This document shows, piece by piece, positions 1 to 10,253 of a stretch of DNA of 64,000 nucleotides. How positions within the stretch are numbered: the first letter of the stretch is position 1; the number at the start of each line of letters is the position of its first letter. The stretch is from assembly GCA_947497065.1 (NCBI GenBank), contig CANMEQ010000003.1:62001-126000 (forward strand). The letters are read 5' to 3'. The notes under the pieces are model-generated. The model saw only the letters and a list, made by a program, of their open reading frames with translations, had not been told where the DNA came from and ran no database searches. The DNA is from an uncultured Paracoccaceae bacterium (GTDB lineage Bacteria > Pseudomonadota > Alphaproteobacteria > Rhodobacterales > Rhodobacteraceae). The translations under genes were made by a program, and so were the position numbers.

Positions 1-571
1 AAATACGATGCTCAACATGGTCATCCGTCACAATCCGCACGTGGTGATTGTCCGAACTGATTTTCGCCAGCCGCACGGCGTCTCCAACATCCAATCGCTC
101 CAAAAGCCGGTCGCGCTGCTGGGCGGCGGATTTCGCGGCCAGCCTTTCCCCTGAAAACCGCAGCAGGTTTTCGACCACCACAACCGAAAGCGTGATCAGA
201 AAGGTCGAAACAAGCGTGATTTCCCAGTGCAGGTACGGGTGCTCGACCTGCCCCCGCATCCATGCATTCAACCCAATCAAAAGCGGCCCGAACATAAAGG
301 TCATCGTCAAGACGACCATAAAATCCTCAACCCACTTGGGTTTCGACGCCAAGACTTCGTGCCAGAATACACGCCCGGCGATCGCAATCGGCAACGACGA
401 CCAGATCACAACCAGCCAGTAGAACAGCCGCCAGCCCAAAGGCTGGCTGCTAAATGTGCCAAATGGCCCTGCCAACGCAACCACAACCGCGATCACATTC
501 AACGCCATCATGACCCGCAGGGTAAACATATTCGCAATTTCAGCACCGATCGTTTGGCCCAGATTACGCAC
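1..571 (-). CDS. LytTR-type DNA-binding membrane protein, C-terminus cut by window edge
   Basis: Predicted transcriptional regulator anchored in the inner membrane. About 190 residues are visible. Four hydrophobic segments lie near residues 20-40, 48-66, 83-101 and 113-135, followed by a basic and polar stretch. The final visible residues (RLAKISSDNHHVRIVT) match the first strands of a LytTR DNA-binding domain. Most of that domain lies beyond base 1. The start is a GTG at 569-571 preceded by AGGAGG at good spacing; the first ATG is 14 codons further in and has no comparable site. Membrane-LytTR proteins of this layout are common in Rhodobacterales. Its targets cannot be told from the sequence. 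Confidence 0.72.
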   Translation of the reverse strand, partial: MRNLGQTIGAEIANMFTLRVMMALNVIAVVVALAGPFGTFSSQPLGWRLFYWLVVIWSSLPIAIAGRVFWHEVLASKPKWVEDFMVVLTMTFMFGPLLIGLNAWMRGQVEHPYLHWEITLVSTFLITLSVVVVENLLRFSGERLAAKSAAQQRDRLLERLDVGDAVRLAKISSDNHHVRIVTDDHVEHRI

Positions 572-654
572 TCTGTTTACCTCCTAAGCTACGGACAATT
601 CAGTAAGAATCAACTTGAACGCGATCTTACACAGATTGACGTGCAGGGAAAGGA

Positions 655-1548
655 TCAGGCGGTCAAACCGACAGGTTCTGCCAAACCGTTGGCGCGACAA
701 CACGCTGTGACCGTATTTGCCAGCAAACAGGCAATCGTCATCGGCCCAACACCACCAGGCACTGGCGTAATCGCACCGGCAACGTCAGCACAGCTGTCAT
801 AGTCGACATCGCCAACCAAACGGGTCCCGCCTTCAGGCTTCTCAATCCGGTTGATACCCACATCAATCACCGTCGCACCCGGCTTGATCCAATCCCCGGG
901 CACCATCTGCGGGCGACCCACGGCTGCCACCACAATGTCGGCCTGCTTCACAACACCGGGCAAATCAGCCGTGCGGCTGTGTGCAATCGTCACTGTGCAA
1001 CTGTCGCCCAACAAAAGGTTCGCCATCGGTTTACCAACGATGTTGGACCTACCAATCACCACAGCATTCAACCCCGACAGGCTCCCATGGTGTTCACGCA
1101 GCATCATCAAACAGCCCAACGGCGTACACGGCACCATGGCCTTTTGCCCCGTACCAAGCAGCCCGACGTTGGAAATATGAAACCCGTCCACATCCTTAGC
1201 GGGGTCAATCGCGTTGATAATCGTGTCCCCATCAATGTGATCCGGCACTGGCAGCTGGCACAAAATCCCATGCACCGACGGATCAGCATTCAAACTCTCA
1301 ATCACCGCCAACAGCTCGTCTTGCGTGGTCGATGCATCCAGCTTGTGCTCGATGGAATTCATCCCAACTTCAACAGTCTGCTTGCCCTTGTTACGCACAT
1401 AAACCTGCGATGCGGGGTCTTCACCGACCAAAACAACAGCCAGCCCCGGCGTGATCCCGTGCTCTTCTTTCAAACGCGTGACGTGCTCGGCCACTTGTCC
1501 GCGCACATTCGCCGCAAAGGCTTTTCCGTCAATAACTGTTGCTGTCAT
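655..1548 (-). CDS. folD: Bifunctional methylene-THF dehydrogenase / methenyl-THF cyclohydrolase
   Basis: FolD interconverts 5,10-methylene-, 5,10-methenyl- and 10-formyl-tetrahydrofolate using NADP. The 297-residue protein has the usual family length. Y50 and K54 in YVRNK match the catalytic tyrosine and lysine of the family. The QLPVPDHI loop, the NADP-binding GRSNIVGKP segment and the C-terminal [10 protein letters not shown] signature are all present. The ATG at 1548 has AAGGAAAAG just upstream. It lies 71 bp downstream of fhs on the same strand, so both folate C1 enzymes are probably co-transcribed. In this clade the pair commonly serves one-carbon oxidation or formyl-THF supply, which is an inference here. 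Confidence 0.97.
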   Translation of the reverse strand: MTATVIDGKAFAANVRGQVAEHVTRLKEEHGITPGLAVVLVGEDPASQVYVRNKGKQTVEVGMNSIEHKLDASTTQDELLAVIESLNADPSVHGILCQLPVPDHIDGDTIINAIDPAKDVDGFHISNVGLLGTGQKAMVPCTPLGCLMMLREHHGSLSGLNAVVIGRSNIVGKPMANLLLGDSCTVTIAHSRTADLPGVVKQADIVVAAVGRPQMVPGDWIKPGATVIDVGINRIEKPEGGTRLVGDVDYDSCADVAGAITPVPGGVGPMTIACLLANTVTACCRANGLAEPVGLTA

Positions 1549-1619
1549 GTCTTTTCCTTTTGTCTCGCTGGGCCAAACAAAACTGCCCAGCCCAGCCCTT
1601 CAATACAGTCTATTTCATT

Positions 1620-3296
1620 TTAGAACAGGCCCTCAATTTGGCCGTCCTCGTTCAAGTGAATATTTTCGGCAGATGGCACGCGGGGCAGGCCCGGCATCGT
1701 CATAATCTCCCCGCACACCGCGACGATAAAACCAGCCCCCGCCGACAGCCGCACCTCTCGCACAGGAACGGAATGCCCTGTCGGCGCCCCCCGCACGGTC
1801 GGATCGGTTGAAAACGAATATTGGGTCTTCGCCATGCACACAGGCAAATGCCCGTAACCCTGCTCTTCCCACAGCTTCAGCTGATCGCGGATTTTCTGAT
1901 CCATCAACGCCTCATCAGCGCGGTAGATGCGTTTGCAAATGGTCTGGATCTTGTCGGCCAAAGACATTTTGTCGGCGTACAGCGGGCTGAACTGGCTCGC
2001 GCCACTGTCCGCAATCTCGGCCACCCGCACCGCCAATGCCTCCGATCCCTTCGATCCATGCTCCCAATGCTGCGATAAAATCGCCTCGGCCCCTTGGGTC
2101 GCAACGTAGTCTTTCACCGCTTGCACTTCCGCGTCCGTGTCCGTCACGAAATGGTTGATCGCCACGACGACAGGCACACCGAATGATTTCAGGTTCCCGA
2201 TATGGCGGCCCAGATTTGCACAGCCCTCATTCACCGCAGCCACATTTTCGGCCCCCAAATCAGCCCGCGCCACGCCGCCATTCATCTTCATTGCCCGAAC
2301 CGTGGCCACCAACACCACACAATCGGGCGAAAGCCCGGCCTTGCGGCATTTGATGTTCATGAATTTCTCAGCACCCAAATCCGCGCCAAACCCAGCCTCG
2401 GTCACAACATAATCCGCAACCTTCAACGCCGTCGTCGTCGCAATGACCGAGTTGCAACCATGTGCGATATTCGCAAACGGCCCCCCATGCACAAAGGCCG
2501 GATTGTTTTCCAACGTCTGGACCAAATTGGGCTGCATGGCGTCCTTCAACAACACCGTCATCGCTCCATCCGCCTTGATGTCGCGGCAAAACACAGGCGT
2601 GCGATCGCGCCTATAGGCCACGATCATATCGCCCAACCGCCGCTGCAAATCCTGCAGGTCCGTGGCCAAACACAAAATCGCCATCACCTCTGACGCGACC
2701 GTAATGTCAAACCCTGCCTCACGCGGAAACCCATTCGCCACGCCCCCCAAAGACGCCGTAATCTGGCGCAGGGCGCGATCATTCATATCCACAACCCGGC
2801 GCCACACGACGCGGCGCACATCAATCTCGCAGTCGTTGCCCCAATAAATGTGGTTATCAATCATCGCCGACAGCAAACTATGCGCCGACGTGATCGCATG
2901 AAAATCGCCCGTAAAATGCAGGTTCATATCCTCCATCGGCACGATCTGGGCATAGCCGCCTCCCGCAGCGCCCCCCTTCATCCCGAAGTTTGGCCCCAAA
3001 GAGGCCTCTCGAATACAAACCGCCGTCTTCTTGCCGATCCGGTTCAACCCGTCACCCAGACCAACCGTGGTCGTGGTTTTCCCCTCTCCCGCGGGGGTCG
3101 GATTGATCGCCGTCACCAAAATCAACTTGCCGTTCGTCTGGCCTTGCACCGAATTGATAAACGACTGGCTGACTTTCGCTTTGTCATGGCCATAGGGCAG
3201 CAGATCCTCACTGCCGATCCCCAACTTGGCACCAATCTCTTGGATTGGCTTTTTGCTCGCCTCCCGAGCGATCTCGATGTCGGTCTTGTAACCCAT
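1620..3296 (-). CDS. fhs: Formate-tetrahydrofolate ligase
   Basis: Makes 10-formyl-THF from formate, ATP and THF in the cytosol. With the ATG at 3296 the product is 558 residues, the standard length. The reading frame extends upstream to 3332, but AAGGGAGAG immediately precedes the inner ATG (MGYKTDIE), so that start is preferred. The ATP-binding loop [12 protein letters not shown] sits at about residues 66-77. Next to folD it closes a formate to methylene-THF route. A 150-bp gap separates it from the MOSC gene upstream. Confidence 0.97.
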   Translation of the reverse strand: MGYKTDIEIAREASKKPIQEIGAKLGIGSEDLLPYGHDKAKVSQSFINSVQGQTNGKLILVTAINPTPAGEGKTTTTVGLGDGLNRIGKKTAVCIREASLGPNFGMKGGAAGGGYAQIVPMEDMNLHFTGDFHAITSAHSLLSAMIDNHIYWGNDCEIDVRRVVWRRVVDMNDRALRQITASLGGVANGFPREAGFDITVASEVMAILCLATDLQDLQRRLGDMIVAYRRDRTPVFCRDIKADGAMTVLLKDAMQPNLVQTLENNPAFVHGGPFANIAHGCNSVIATTTALKVADYVVTEAGFGADLGAEKFMNIKCRKAGLSPDCVVLVATVRAMKMNGGVARADLGAENVAAVNEGCANLGRHIGNLKSFGVPVVVAINHFVTDTDAEVQAVKDYVATQGAEAILSQHWEHGSKGSEALAVRVAEIADSGASQFSPLYADKMSLADKIQTICKRIYRADEALMDQKIRDQLKLWEEQGYGHLPVCMAKTQYSFSTDPTVRGAPTGHSVPVREVRLSAGAGFIVAVCGEIMTMPGLPRVPSAENIHLNEDGQIEGLF

Positions 3297-3447
3297 AGTC
3301 TCTCTCCCTTGATAGGACGCAGACGTCCACACTGTAGTGCCATAGGGTAACCACAGGCTCCACGAATGCAGGGAGGTATTTCCGACAATTTTTCCACCAT
3401 AACCGCCGCCTCACGAAACGAACGACGCGGATTGGAAATCTTTGGGT

Positions 3448-4029
3448 CTAAGGCGCCCACGCCGGTTGATCTGGGATATGCAGGGTCAAAACATCCCCAA
3501 CGGCCACGCGGCCTTCGGCGGCCACCCAGGCCGTAACGCCACGCCGGCCCTTCGCAGCGCCCTTAAACCCAAGCGCTTCGTCAGGATGAACCGCCTTCAA
3601 CGACAACGCTGGAAAAAGACAGGGCCGGTTTTCCATATCAACCGTCACCGTGGCACCACTTGGCGCCTGCAACCGCGACGAGGGGGGCACATGTGAAAAA
3701 TCACGAATGCCGCGTACCACCATCGTCGCCCCCAAACGCATAGGGTCCACCGTCTCTAGCCCCATCTCGGCCGCGATCGCATCCAGCTCTTCTTGGCTCA
3801 CAATGCTCAGCTGGCGTTCGTTCTTGATCGGCGTGTTGCGGGGATACTGCGATTTCACTCGGCTGCACGAGGGTCGGGTTAAACCGGCATGATACGCCCC
3901 TTCAATGCCCGCAAACGTCAACTCCACCGCATCACGGGGCAACGCCTTCAACTCGGTGCGATCATCATCCATCACCGCCCCCAGCCAGACAACTTCAGCG
4001 GTATAATGTGTGGGTTTCAATGCGGGCAT
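3448..4029 (-). CDS. MOSC-domain protein
   Basis: A 193-residue protein consisting essentially of one MOSC domain, the beta-strand-rich fold of molybdenum-cofactor sulfurase C-termini and YiiM-like proteins. The putative sulfur-carrying cysteine is in the segment ENRPCLFPAL near residue 150. The frame is open upstream to 4095, but the ATG at 4029 (MPALKPTHYTAEV) has AAGGAGA at ideal spacing and is taken as the start. It is a stand-alone gene between ftsH and fhs. Substrate unknown; transfer of sulfur or binding of a molybdenum-pterin cofactor is family knowledge only. Confidence 0.8.
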   Translation of the reverse strand: MPALKPTHYTAEVVWLGAVMDDDRTELKALPRDAVELTFAGIEGAYHAGLTRPSCSRVKSQYPRNTPIKNERQLSIVSQEELDAIAAEMGLETVDPMRLGATMVVRGIRDFSHVPPSSRLQAPSGATVTVDMENRPCLFPALSLKAVHPDEALGFKGAAKGRRGVTAWVAAEGRVAVGDVLTLHIPDQPAWAP

Positions 4030-4109
4030 GGCAATCTCCTTTGCACGCAACCTGCCGTCCCGCACCAAAGACGGCAAGCCGAAATCCACCCGCACCCACC
4101 TCTCAAACG

Positions 4110-4138
4110 AAAAAGCCCCCGAACTTTCGTTCGAGGGC
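4110..4138 (-). terminator. Rho-independent terminator of ftsH
   Basis: Ten-base arms (one mismatch) around a GAAA loop, read on the minus strand as GCCCTCGAAC / GTTCGGGGGC and followed by TTTTT. It lies directly behind the ftsH stop and ends the tol-pal/ftsH side of the cluster before the MOSC gene. Confidence 0.85.
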
Positions 4139-4145
4139 CAATCTC

Positions 4146-6056
4146 TTACGTTGCTTCCGGCTCCATGTCCGGTGATTTGGGCTTGCGCGGCTTGGTCTTC
4201 GGCACCGCCGTCACCGAGCTGCCAGACGCCGGCGGAACATCTGCGTCCCCGTCATCATCCTTGCCCAATGGCTCACCAGCCATCACCTTTTTGATCTCCG
4301 CACCGGTCAGCGTTTCATATTCCAACAGCCCCTGCGCCAGCCGTTCCCACTCATCCTTCTTTTCCGTCAGAATGCGTTTGGCTTCTTCATAGCCGTTCTC
4401 AATGAACGATTTGACCTCTTCTTCGATCAATTCCTTCGTCTGCGTCGAAACAGAGAACCCGGCCGTATTGCCAGAATATCCCTCATGCGCTTCCGCATAA
4501 TCAATGTTCCCAACCTTGTCAGACATCCCCCAGCGCATGATCATCGCGCGGGACAATTGGCTCGCTTGCTGAATGTCACCGGATGGCCCGTTCGAAACAG
4601 CATCTTCACCGTATTTCAAAACCTCAGCAGCTTTACCCGCCATCGTCATCGCCAAACGTTGGTGACACTCATCACGGAACATGTTCAGCCGATCCATTTC
4701 AGGCAGTGACATCACCATCCCCAAGGCACCGCCCCGTGGAATAATCGTCGCCTTATACACCGGATCACATTTCGGCAGCGTAATCCCAACCACCGCGTGA
4801 CCAGCCTCATGATAGGCTGTCATTTCTTTTTGCGCATCCGTCATAACCATAGACCGACGCTCAGCGCCCATCATGACTTTGTCTTTCGCCGTCTCGAAAT
4901 CCAACATCGCTACAAACCGGCGCCCCACACGAGCCGCCATCAATGCAGCCTCATTCACAAGGTTCGCCAAATCCGCACCGGAAAAACCAGGGGTCCCGCG
5001 TGCAATAATCCGCAGATCCACATCCGGGCCCAGCGGCACTTTACGTGCGTGCACACCCAAAATCTTCTCACGGCCTTTGATGTCAGGGTTCGGCACCGTC
5101 ACTTGACGGTCAAACCGGCCTGGGCGCAACAATGCAGGGTCCAAAACATCCCGACGGTTGGTCGCCGCCACGATGATGATCCCTTCATTGGCCTCAAAAC
5201 CATCCATCTCAACCAGCAATTGGTTCAGTGTCTGCTCACGCTCATCGTTACCGCCGCCGTAACCCGCACCACGGGCACGACCCACCGCATCGATCTCGTC
5301 GATGAACAAAATACATGGCGCATTCTTTTTCGCCTGCTCGAACATGTCGCGCACACGGGATGCACCTACACCCACGAACATTTCTACGAAGTCGGAACCG
5401 GAAATCGTGAAGAACGGCACACCGGCCTCGCCCGCAATCGCACGCGCCAGCAATGTCTTACCCGTCCCAGGAGGGCCCACCAACAACGCACCTTTCGGGA
5501 TCTTACCGCCCAAACGGCTGAACTTCTGCGGGTTGCGCAAAAACTCAACGATCTCTTCCAGCTCTTCCTTGGCTTCATCAATGCCCGCAACATCATCAAA
5601 CGTCACGCGGCCCTGCTTCTCGGTCAACAGCTTCGCGCGCGACTTGCCAAAGCCCATCGCACCGCCTTTGCCGCCCCCTTGCATCCGGTTCATGAAATAG
5701 ATCCACACACCGATCAGCAGCAAAAACGGCAACAACCCAACAAGGAAAGTCGCCAAACCCGATTGTTCCTGCGCATCAGCGGTCAACGACACGCCTTTGT
5801 CCAGCAGCAGGTTCGTCACCTCTGCATCTTCCGGCAAGATCGTCACGTAGGACCGGTTGTCGGACCCCGTGTAATACAGCTTTTCACCGTCAATACGCGC
5901 TTGCGATACAGCGCCCGCATCAACAGCCTGAACGAATTCAGAATAGCTTTTCTCATTGCTTTGCTGCGCACTTGTCCCATTTCCGAACAGGTTAAACAGC
6001 GAAATCACAAGAACGAAGAGCACGACCCAAAAGGCCAGATTGCGTGCGTTGCCCAA
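4146..6056 (-). CDS. ftsH: ATP-dependent zinc metalloprotease FtsH
   Basis: Membrane-bound AAA+ protease that degrades unassembled membrane proteins and short-lived regulators such as sigma32 and LpxC. The product is 636 residues. Transmembrane helices lie at about 5-24 and 102-122 and flank a periplasmic domain. Walker A GPPGTGKT is at 194-201, Walker B LFIDEID near 250, and the zinc site HEAGH near 417. The start is a TTG (6054-6056) preceded by AAAGGAG; no in-frame ATG lies nearby. It follows tilS at 86 bp, the usual tilS-ftsH order. Confidence 0.98.
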   Translation of the reverse strand: MGNARNLAFWVVLFVLVISLFNLFGNGTSAQQSNEKSYSEFVQAVDAGAVSQARIDGEKLYYTGSDNRSYVTILPEDAEVTNLLLDKGVSLTADAQEQSGLATFLVGLLPFLLLIGVWIYFMNRMQGGGKGGAMGFGKSRAKLLTEKQGRVTFDDVAGIDEAKEELEEIVEFLRNPQKFSRLGGKIPKGALLVGPPGTGKTLLARAIAGEAGVPFFTISGSDFVEMFVGVGASRVRDMFEQAKKNAPCILFIDEIDAVGRARGAGYGGGNDEREQTLNQLLVEMDGFEANEGIIIVAATNRRDVLDPALLRPGRFDRQVTVPNPDIKGREKILGVHARKVPLGPDVDLRIIARGTPGFSGADLANLVNEAALMAARVGRRFVAMLDFETAKDKVMMGAERRSMVMTDAQKEMTAYHEAGHAVVGITLPKCDPVYKATIIPRGGALGMVMSLPEMDRLNMFRDECHQRLAMTMAGKAAEVLKYGEDAVSNGPSGDIQQASQLSRAMIMRWGMSDKVGNIDYAEAHEGYSGNTAGFSVSTQTKELIEEEVKSFIENGYEEAKRILTEKKDEWERLAQGLLEYETLTGAEIKKVMAGEPLGKDDDGDADVPPASGSSVTAVPKTKPRKPKSPDMEPEAT

Positions 6057-6142
6057 GGCGACACTCCTTTAGAAAAACATATAGGCGTCAATGTTTAAAA
6101 CATCGTAACCACCGCCCTAAGATAGAGGTTGCTGGCCCAAGT

Positions 6143-7411
6143 TCAACGGGAAAGCAGGAAAGTTGAGAAATCCGCGACAATGCGCGCCTCAAATCCATGT
6201 TTCAGCCCCGCCACGGGCGCCGCAACCAGGTCATCGCCGCGATAAACCGCAGGTGATGCAACAAGCGTATCGCGCGGCAGCCCCATCTCCCGCCACCCCT
6301 CAACAGATTTCAAATCGTCACCCAGCGCCCGAACCTCAAGCCTCTCAGATGCAGGCCCGCAAACCTGCCACCGTCCGTCCCAAACAGTACCAAAGGGCAC
6401 CGCATGCCCCTGCACAGCGGCCAACTCGCGCGTGACACGGATAACCCCACCCACTTTTGTCACACTGCATCCGGCCAGCGTATGTTTGCCCACCGCATCA
6501 AGTGCCACCTCCAGATCAAACACCGCCTCCGCTCGCGGCGCATAGGGTTTCCCGCCAACACATCGCAACGCCGCAACTATCAGACGGCGCCGAATTTCGG
6601 AGGGTAAATCAGCGCCATGCGCCGTATCGATAACAACATCGCCCGCCTCCACCCGCACACAGGCCTGCGCCGCATCTGCCGTGTACTGCTCCAAAACACT
6701 CCGCGTCGACGCCATGTTCATAGCAACGGTTTTCAAAACCTCCGGCGTGATCCCCAAAGGGGCCAACGCAGCTAAGGCTTGGCGCGCTTTCGGCCGTTCA
6801 TAGGCCTCATTGTCATTGGTCGGATCATCCACCCAAGGCACATCGTGGCGCTGCAAATACGCCCGCAAATCCGCCCGCGCCTCCTGCCAAAACGGCCGCG
6901 CCCACCGAACGCCATTGCGCTCAAACCGCGGCTCCATCATCGAGAGCCCATCAACACCGGCCTTGCGGGCCAATCGCATCAAAAATGTCTCGGCAATATC
7001 GTCCTGCGTGTGCCCCAGCAAAACCCCGCCAATCCCGCGGGCCTTGGCCCAACCGGCAATCAAACGATACCGCGCCTCCCGCCCAGCAGCGGCAATATTG
7101 CCCCGCGCGGCGGCGCCATCCCACGCCAATGTCGTATGCCCAATCCTATGCGTAGCACAAAACGCCGCCACCATCCGCGCCTCACGCGCAGCCTCGGCCC
7201 GCAACCCATGGTCAACGGTCACCGCCTCCAAAACCGTGCCCGTCACATCGGCCCACCGTTTGGCCACATGCAACACCGCCATCGAATCGCCACCACCAGA
7301 CACAGCAACGCCCACGCGATCAGGCGTCTCCCCCGCGAAGGCCGTATCTATAGAATGAATAAGTCCGCCATCCGCCCCAAACGGGGCAAGCTGATCCGCC
7401 GTCAGCCGCAT
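6143..7411 (-). CDS. tilS: tRNA(Ile)-lysidine synthetase
   Basis: Ligates lysine to C34 of the CAU-anticodon isoleucine tRNA so that it reads AUA. The PP-loop ATP pyrophosphatase motif SGGGDS is at residues 38-43, followed by the HGLR and GHTQDD segments typical of the family. At 422 residues it is the size of the longer proteobacterial forms with a C-terminal substrate-binding extension. Its start overlaps the end of cpoB by 10 bp, indicating translational coupling in the tol-pal transcript. Confidence 0.95.
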   Translation of the reverse strand: MRLTADQLAPFGADGGLIHSIDTAFAGETPDRVGVAVSGGGDSMAVLHVAKRWADVTGTVLEAVTVDHGLRAEAAREARMVAAFCATHRIGHTTLAWDGAAARGNIAAAGREARYRLIAGWAKARGIGGVLLGHTQDDIAETFLMRLARKAGVDGLSMMEPRFERNGVRWARPFWQEARADLRAYLQRHDVPWVDDPTNDNEAYERPKARQALAALAPLGITPEVLKTVAMNMASTRSVLEQYTADAAQACVRVEAGDVVIDTAHGADLPSEIRRRLIVAALRCVGGKPYAPRAEAVFDLEVALDAVGKHTLAGCSVTKVGGVIRVTRELAAVQGHAVPFGTVWDGRWQVCGPASERLEVRALGDDLKSVEGWREMGLPRDTLVASPAVYRGDDLVAAPVAGLKHGFEARIVADFSTFLLSR

Positions 7412-8217
7412 CCCAAACTGGCCATTGATGCCTGCGCGTCCGCCACTTGGGTCGCCCCGGGGAACCGCACCGCCACTTCACCCAAGGTCACGCAAGCATC
7501 CTGCGTCTGCCCCAACGCGCCCAACGACTGGCCTAACTTGGTCAACGCCTGTGGCGCTTGCGGCCCTTCCGGCGCGCCCGAAAACGCATCCAAATAGGCG
7601 CGCGCCGCATTGGTCAACTCGCCCAAACCTTCAAACGCTTGGCCGCGCATCAAATGCGCTTGGGCGGCTACTGGGCTGCCCGGATAACTCTCATTGAAGG
7701 ACGCAAGGAGGTCAGCGGCGCCGCGAAAGTCACCCGCCCCGAGCGCCTCCTGCGCTCGGGAAAAGTCTTCTTGCTCGGCCACAGCCAAGGCAGGTCCAGA
7801 GGAAACCGGCGTCTCAACAGCGGGGGCCGTCGGTTCAACATCAACACCCCCCAACGATGGCGTATCGCCCAGCGTGCCAATATCACAACCGGCTTCCAAT
7901 TCGCACAACCGGAATTCCAAATCGCCAATGCGGTTCGTCCCATCACGGGTGATCCGCGTGATCCGAAACTCCAACTCTTCCGTCTTGCTGGTCAGTCGCG
8001 TCAGCTCAGCCTCGATCGAATTCAAACGGTCCAACGGGGTAGACCCGACTGCCCCTTGCCCCGCCTGCCCAGAGGCCACCAGCTCCTGACGCAAACCGTT
8101 CACATCCCCGTAAAGCGCAGACAGCTCTGCGCGAATATCGGCCAGCGTCTGATCCTGCGCAAAGGCCGCCCCAGCTGGAACGGCCATCGCCAAACAAAGT
8201 GCAATCGTGCGAAACAT
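7402..8217 (-). CDS. cpoB: Cell division coordinator CpoB (YbgF)
   Basis: Periplasmic Tol-Pal partner that links outer-membrane constriction to septal peptidoglycan synthesis. The 271-residue precursor has a Sec signal peptide ending AFA at about residue 20. An N-terminal coiled coil (about 25-85) is the trimerisation segment. A linker and TPR-like repeats (about 150-265) follow. GGGGAAG precedes the ATG at 8217. It sits between pal and tilS, the standard position. Confidence 0.93.
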   Translation of the reverse strand: MFRTIALCLAMAVPAGAAFAQDQTLADIRAELSALYGDVNGLRQELVASGQAGQGAVGSTPLDRLNSIEAELTRLTSKTEELEFRITRITRDGTNRIGDLEFRLCELEAGCDIGTLGDTPSLGGVDVEPTAPAVETPVSSGPALAVAEQEDFSRAQEALGAGDFRGAADLLASFNESYPGSPVAAQAHLMRGQAFEGLGELTNAARAYLDAFSGAPEGPQAPQALTKLGQSLGALGQTQDACVTLGEVAVRFPGATQVADAQASMASLGCG

Positions 8218-8240
8218 ATCTTCCCCCAGAAGAACCTGAA

Positions 8241-8777
8241 TTAGCTGTTTTGACCGATCGAAATGATCGTCACAGCACGGCGGTTCTGCGCATAGCAGCT
8301 CTCATCAGAACACACCGCCAATGGCCGCTCTTTACCGTATGAAACGGTGCGAACACGCGCCGCAGACACGCCTTGCGAAATCAAAAACTCACGCACCGCA
8401 TTCGCACGGCGCGCACCCAGCGCAAGGTTATACTCACGTGTGCCCTGCTCATCGGCGTGACCTTCAATCACGGCCAAATAATCGGAATTGGTCTGCAACC
8501 ACCCCGCTTGGCCCCGCAACGTCGCCTGACCTGCCGCCGTCAACGTGGATGTATCAACTTCGAACAACACACGGTCGCCGATGGTTTGGCTGAAATACTC
8601 AGGGCTCGTCGGGTTTGCCGCGCCCGTCAACGCAGATTGGTTGATGCCCGCCGCGTCATTGAAACCCGCACCGCCGTTCAGGTTCGCCGCATCTGCGCTG
8701 TCAAATCGATCCGCGTTCGTACAGGCACTTACCGCCAAAACGCCGACCAGTGCAGCGGCCTTGAAAAAATATGTCAT
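8241..8777 (-). CDS. pal: Peptidoglycan-associated lipoprotein Pal
   Basis: Outer-membrane lipoprotein that binds peptidoglycan and TolB. The lipobox is AVSAC, giving lipidated C19 after cleavage. The C-terminal OmpA-like domain (about 70-175) has the peptidoglycan-binding signature YNLALGARRANAV with conserved D and R positions. At 178 residues it has the normal length. The gene is 23 bp upstream of cpoB in the same operon. Lgt, encoded at 35.7 kb, would lipidate it. Confidence 0.97.
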   Translation of the reverse strand: MTYFFKAAALVGVLAVSACTNADRFDSADAANLNGGAGFNDAAGINQSALTGAANPTSPEYFSQTIGDRVLFEVDTSTLTAAGQATLRGQAGWLQTNSDYLAVIEGHADEQGTREYNLALGARRANAVREFLISQGVSAARVRTVSYGKERPLAVCSDESCYAQNRRAVTIISIGQNS

Positions 8778-8857
8778 GGGTCTGTCCCGTTATTTTTGTT
8801 TGCTCGTTTGCGCAATTCTAACATGGCAAAACCAAATTGAGAATCGCGAATGCGTGA

Positions 8858-10198
8858 TCACGGCTGCAATGGCCCCCAAGAAGGGTCCGAGCCGCCCTGC
8901 GGCGTGCCCACACGGCGCAAATTGCGCCCCGTGATATCAACCGAATACAAAGACGATGTCCCGTCCGCCCCTTGGGTTTCTCGTGCAAACATAATCACAC
9001 GACCATTGGGTGCCCACGTCGGACCCTCATCCAAAAACGACGCCGTCAAAAGCCGCTCTTCGCTGCCATCAGTGCGCATCACGCCAATGTGGAACCGGCC
9101 GCCCTCTTGCTTTGTGAAGGCAATCAAATCCCCGCGCGGCGACCAAACAGGCGTGCCATATCGCCCATTTCCAAAGGAAATACGGCGCGGTTCACCGCCA
9201 TTGGCCGACATAATGTACAGCTGCTGCGTGCCAGAGCGGTCACTCTCGAACACAATCTGGCTGCCATCAGGGCTAAAGCTCGGCGCAGTTTCAATCGCAG
9301 GCGTGTTGGTCAAACGGGTAAACTGCCCTGTCGCCAAATCGCTGCGATAAATGTCGGTGTTACCGCCCGTGGTCAGGGAATAAATCACCTGACGGCCGTC
9401 CAGACTGAACCGTGGGCTAAACGCCATGTCGCCCGGCGCGGTCGTCAATTGCTGCCGCTGAACGGTCGCCACATTCAACACATTGATGCGCGGAAATCCG
9501 CTCTCATAACTGGTATACAGCACACGGTCGCCCGTCGCACTGAACCGCGGGGCCAAAACAATCGCGCTGCTGTCCGTCAGATACTGCACATTCGCGCCAT
9601 CAAAATCCATGATCGCCACACGTTTTGCGCGGTTATCCTTGGGGCCGGTTTCCGCGATATACACAACGCGGCTGTCGAAATATCCCGCCTCACCGGTGAT
9701 CCGCGAATACACAACATCGGCCACTTTATGCGCCATCCGCCGCCATCCGTCCGTGGTCCCAGAAAACTGCAGCCCTTCGCCCATCTCAGCACCGCTGAAC
9801 ACATCATACAGCCGGAACTTCACAGTCACCTGATTGCCCGTCACCGACACAGCGCCCGTCACCAACGCCTGCGCATTGATCGCACGCCAATCGGCAAACG
9901 CTACGGGCGATCCAAACCCTGCAGGCGTCGAAATAAACGACGACGACGGGATCTGCCGGAACAATCCGGTGCCCGTCAAATCCTCGGCCACAAGCCGCGA
10001 AATATCCGCCGCAAATTGTTCTGATCCCGCAACCTCTGCCTGAAAACTCGGCAATGCAAACGGCAACGCCTCAATCACACCATCGCGCAATGTCAGCTGT
10101 AAGGGCTGCTGCGCCTGTGCGGGTGGGGTGGCGGCCATGGCGATAAAGACCGCCGCGATAAACGTCATAAATTTTGTCATCATGGTCTGCATACTCAT
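8858..10198 (-). CDS. tolB: Tol-Pal system beta-propeller protein TolB
   Basis: Periplasmic protein that shuttles between Pal and TolA. The 446-residue precursor has a signal peptide ending AQA near residue 29. An N-terminal alpha/beta domain follows, then five to six WD40-like blade repeats of the type [16 protein letters not shown]. Several ATGs occur close together at the start; the one at 10198 has AAAGGGAC eight bases upstream and gives the full signal peptide. It lies between tolA and pal. Confidence 0.97.
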   Translation of the reverse strand: MSMQTMMTKFMTFIAAVFIAMAATPPAQAQQPLQLTLRDGVIEALPFALPSFQAEVAGSEQFAADISRLVAEDLTGTGLFRQIPSSSFISTPAGFGSPVAFADWRAINAQALVTGAVSVTGNQVTVKFRLYDVFSGAEMGEGLQFSGTTDGWRRMAHKVADVVYSRITGEAGYFDSRVVYIAETGPKDNRAKRVAIMDFDGANVQYLTDSSAIVLAPRFSATGDRVLYTSYESGFPRINVLNVATVQRQQLTTAPGDMAFSPRFSLDGRQVIYSLTTGGNTDIYRSDLATGQFTRLTNTPAIETAPSFSPDGSQIVFESDRSGTQQLYIMSANGGEPRRISFGNGRYGTPVWSPRGDLIAFTKQEGGRFHIGVMRTDGSEERLLTASFLDEGPTWAPNGRVIMFARETQGADGTSSLYSVDITGRNLRRVGTPQGGSDPSWGPLQP

Positions 10199-10253
10199 GT
10201 ATTTGTCCCTTTAATCAACGGGGAGTTTTCGCGGCGGCGGATCATTGCAGGGG

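Noticed and set aside
4797-6098. 433-codon plus-strand frame opposite ftsH
   Set aside because: Antisense shadow with a composition dominated by Arg, His and Gln.
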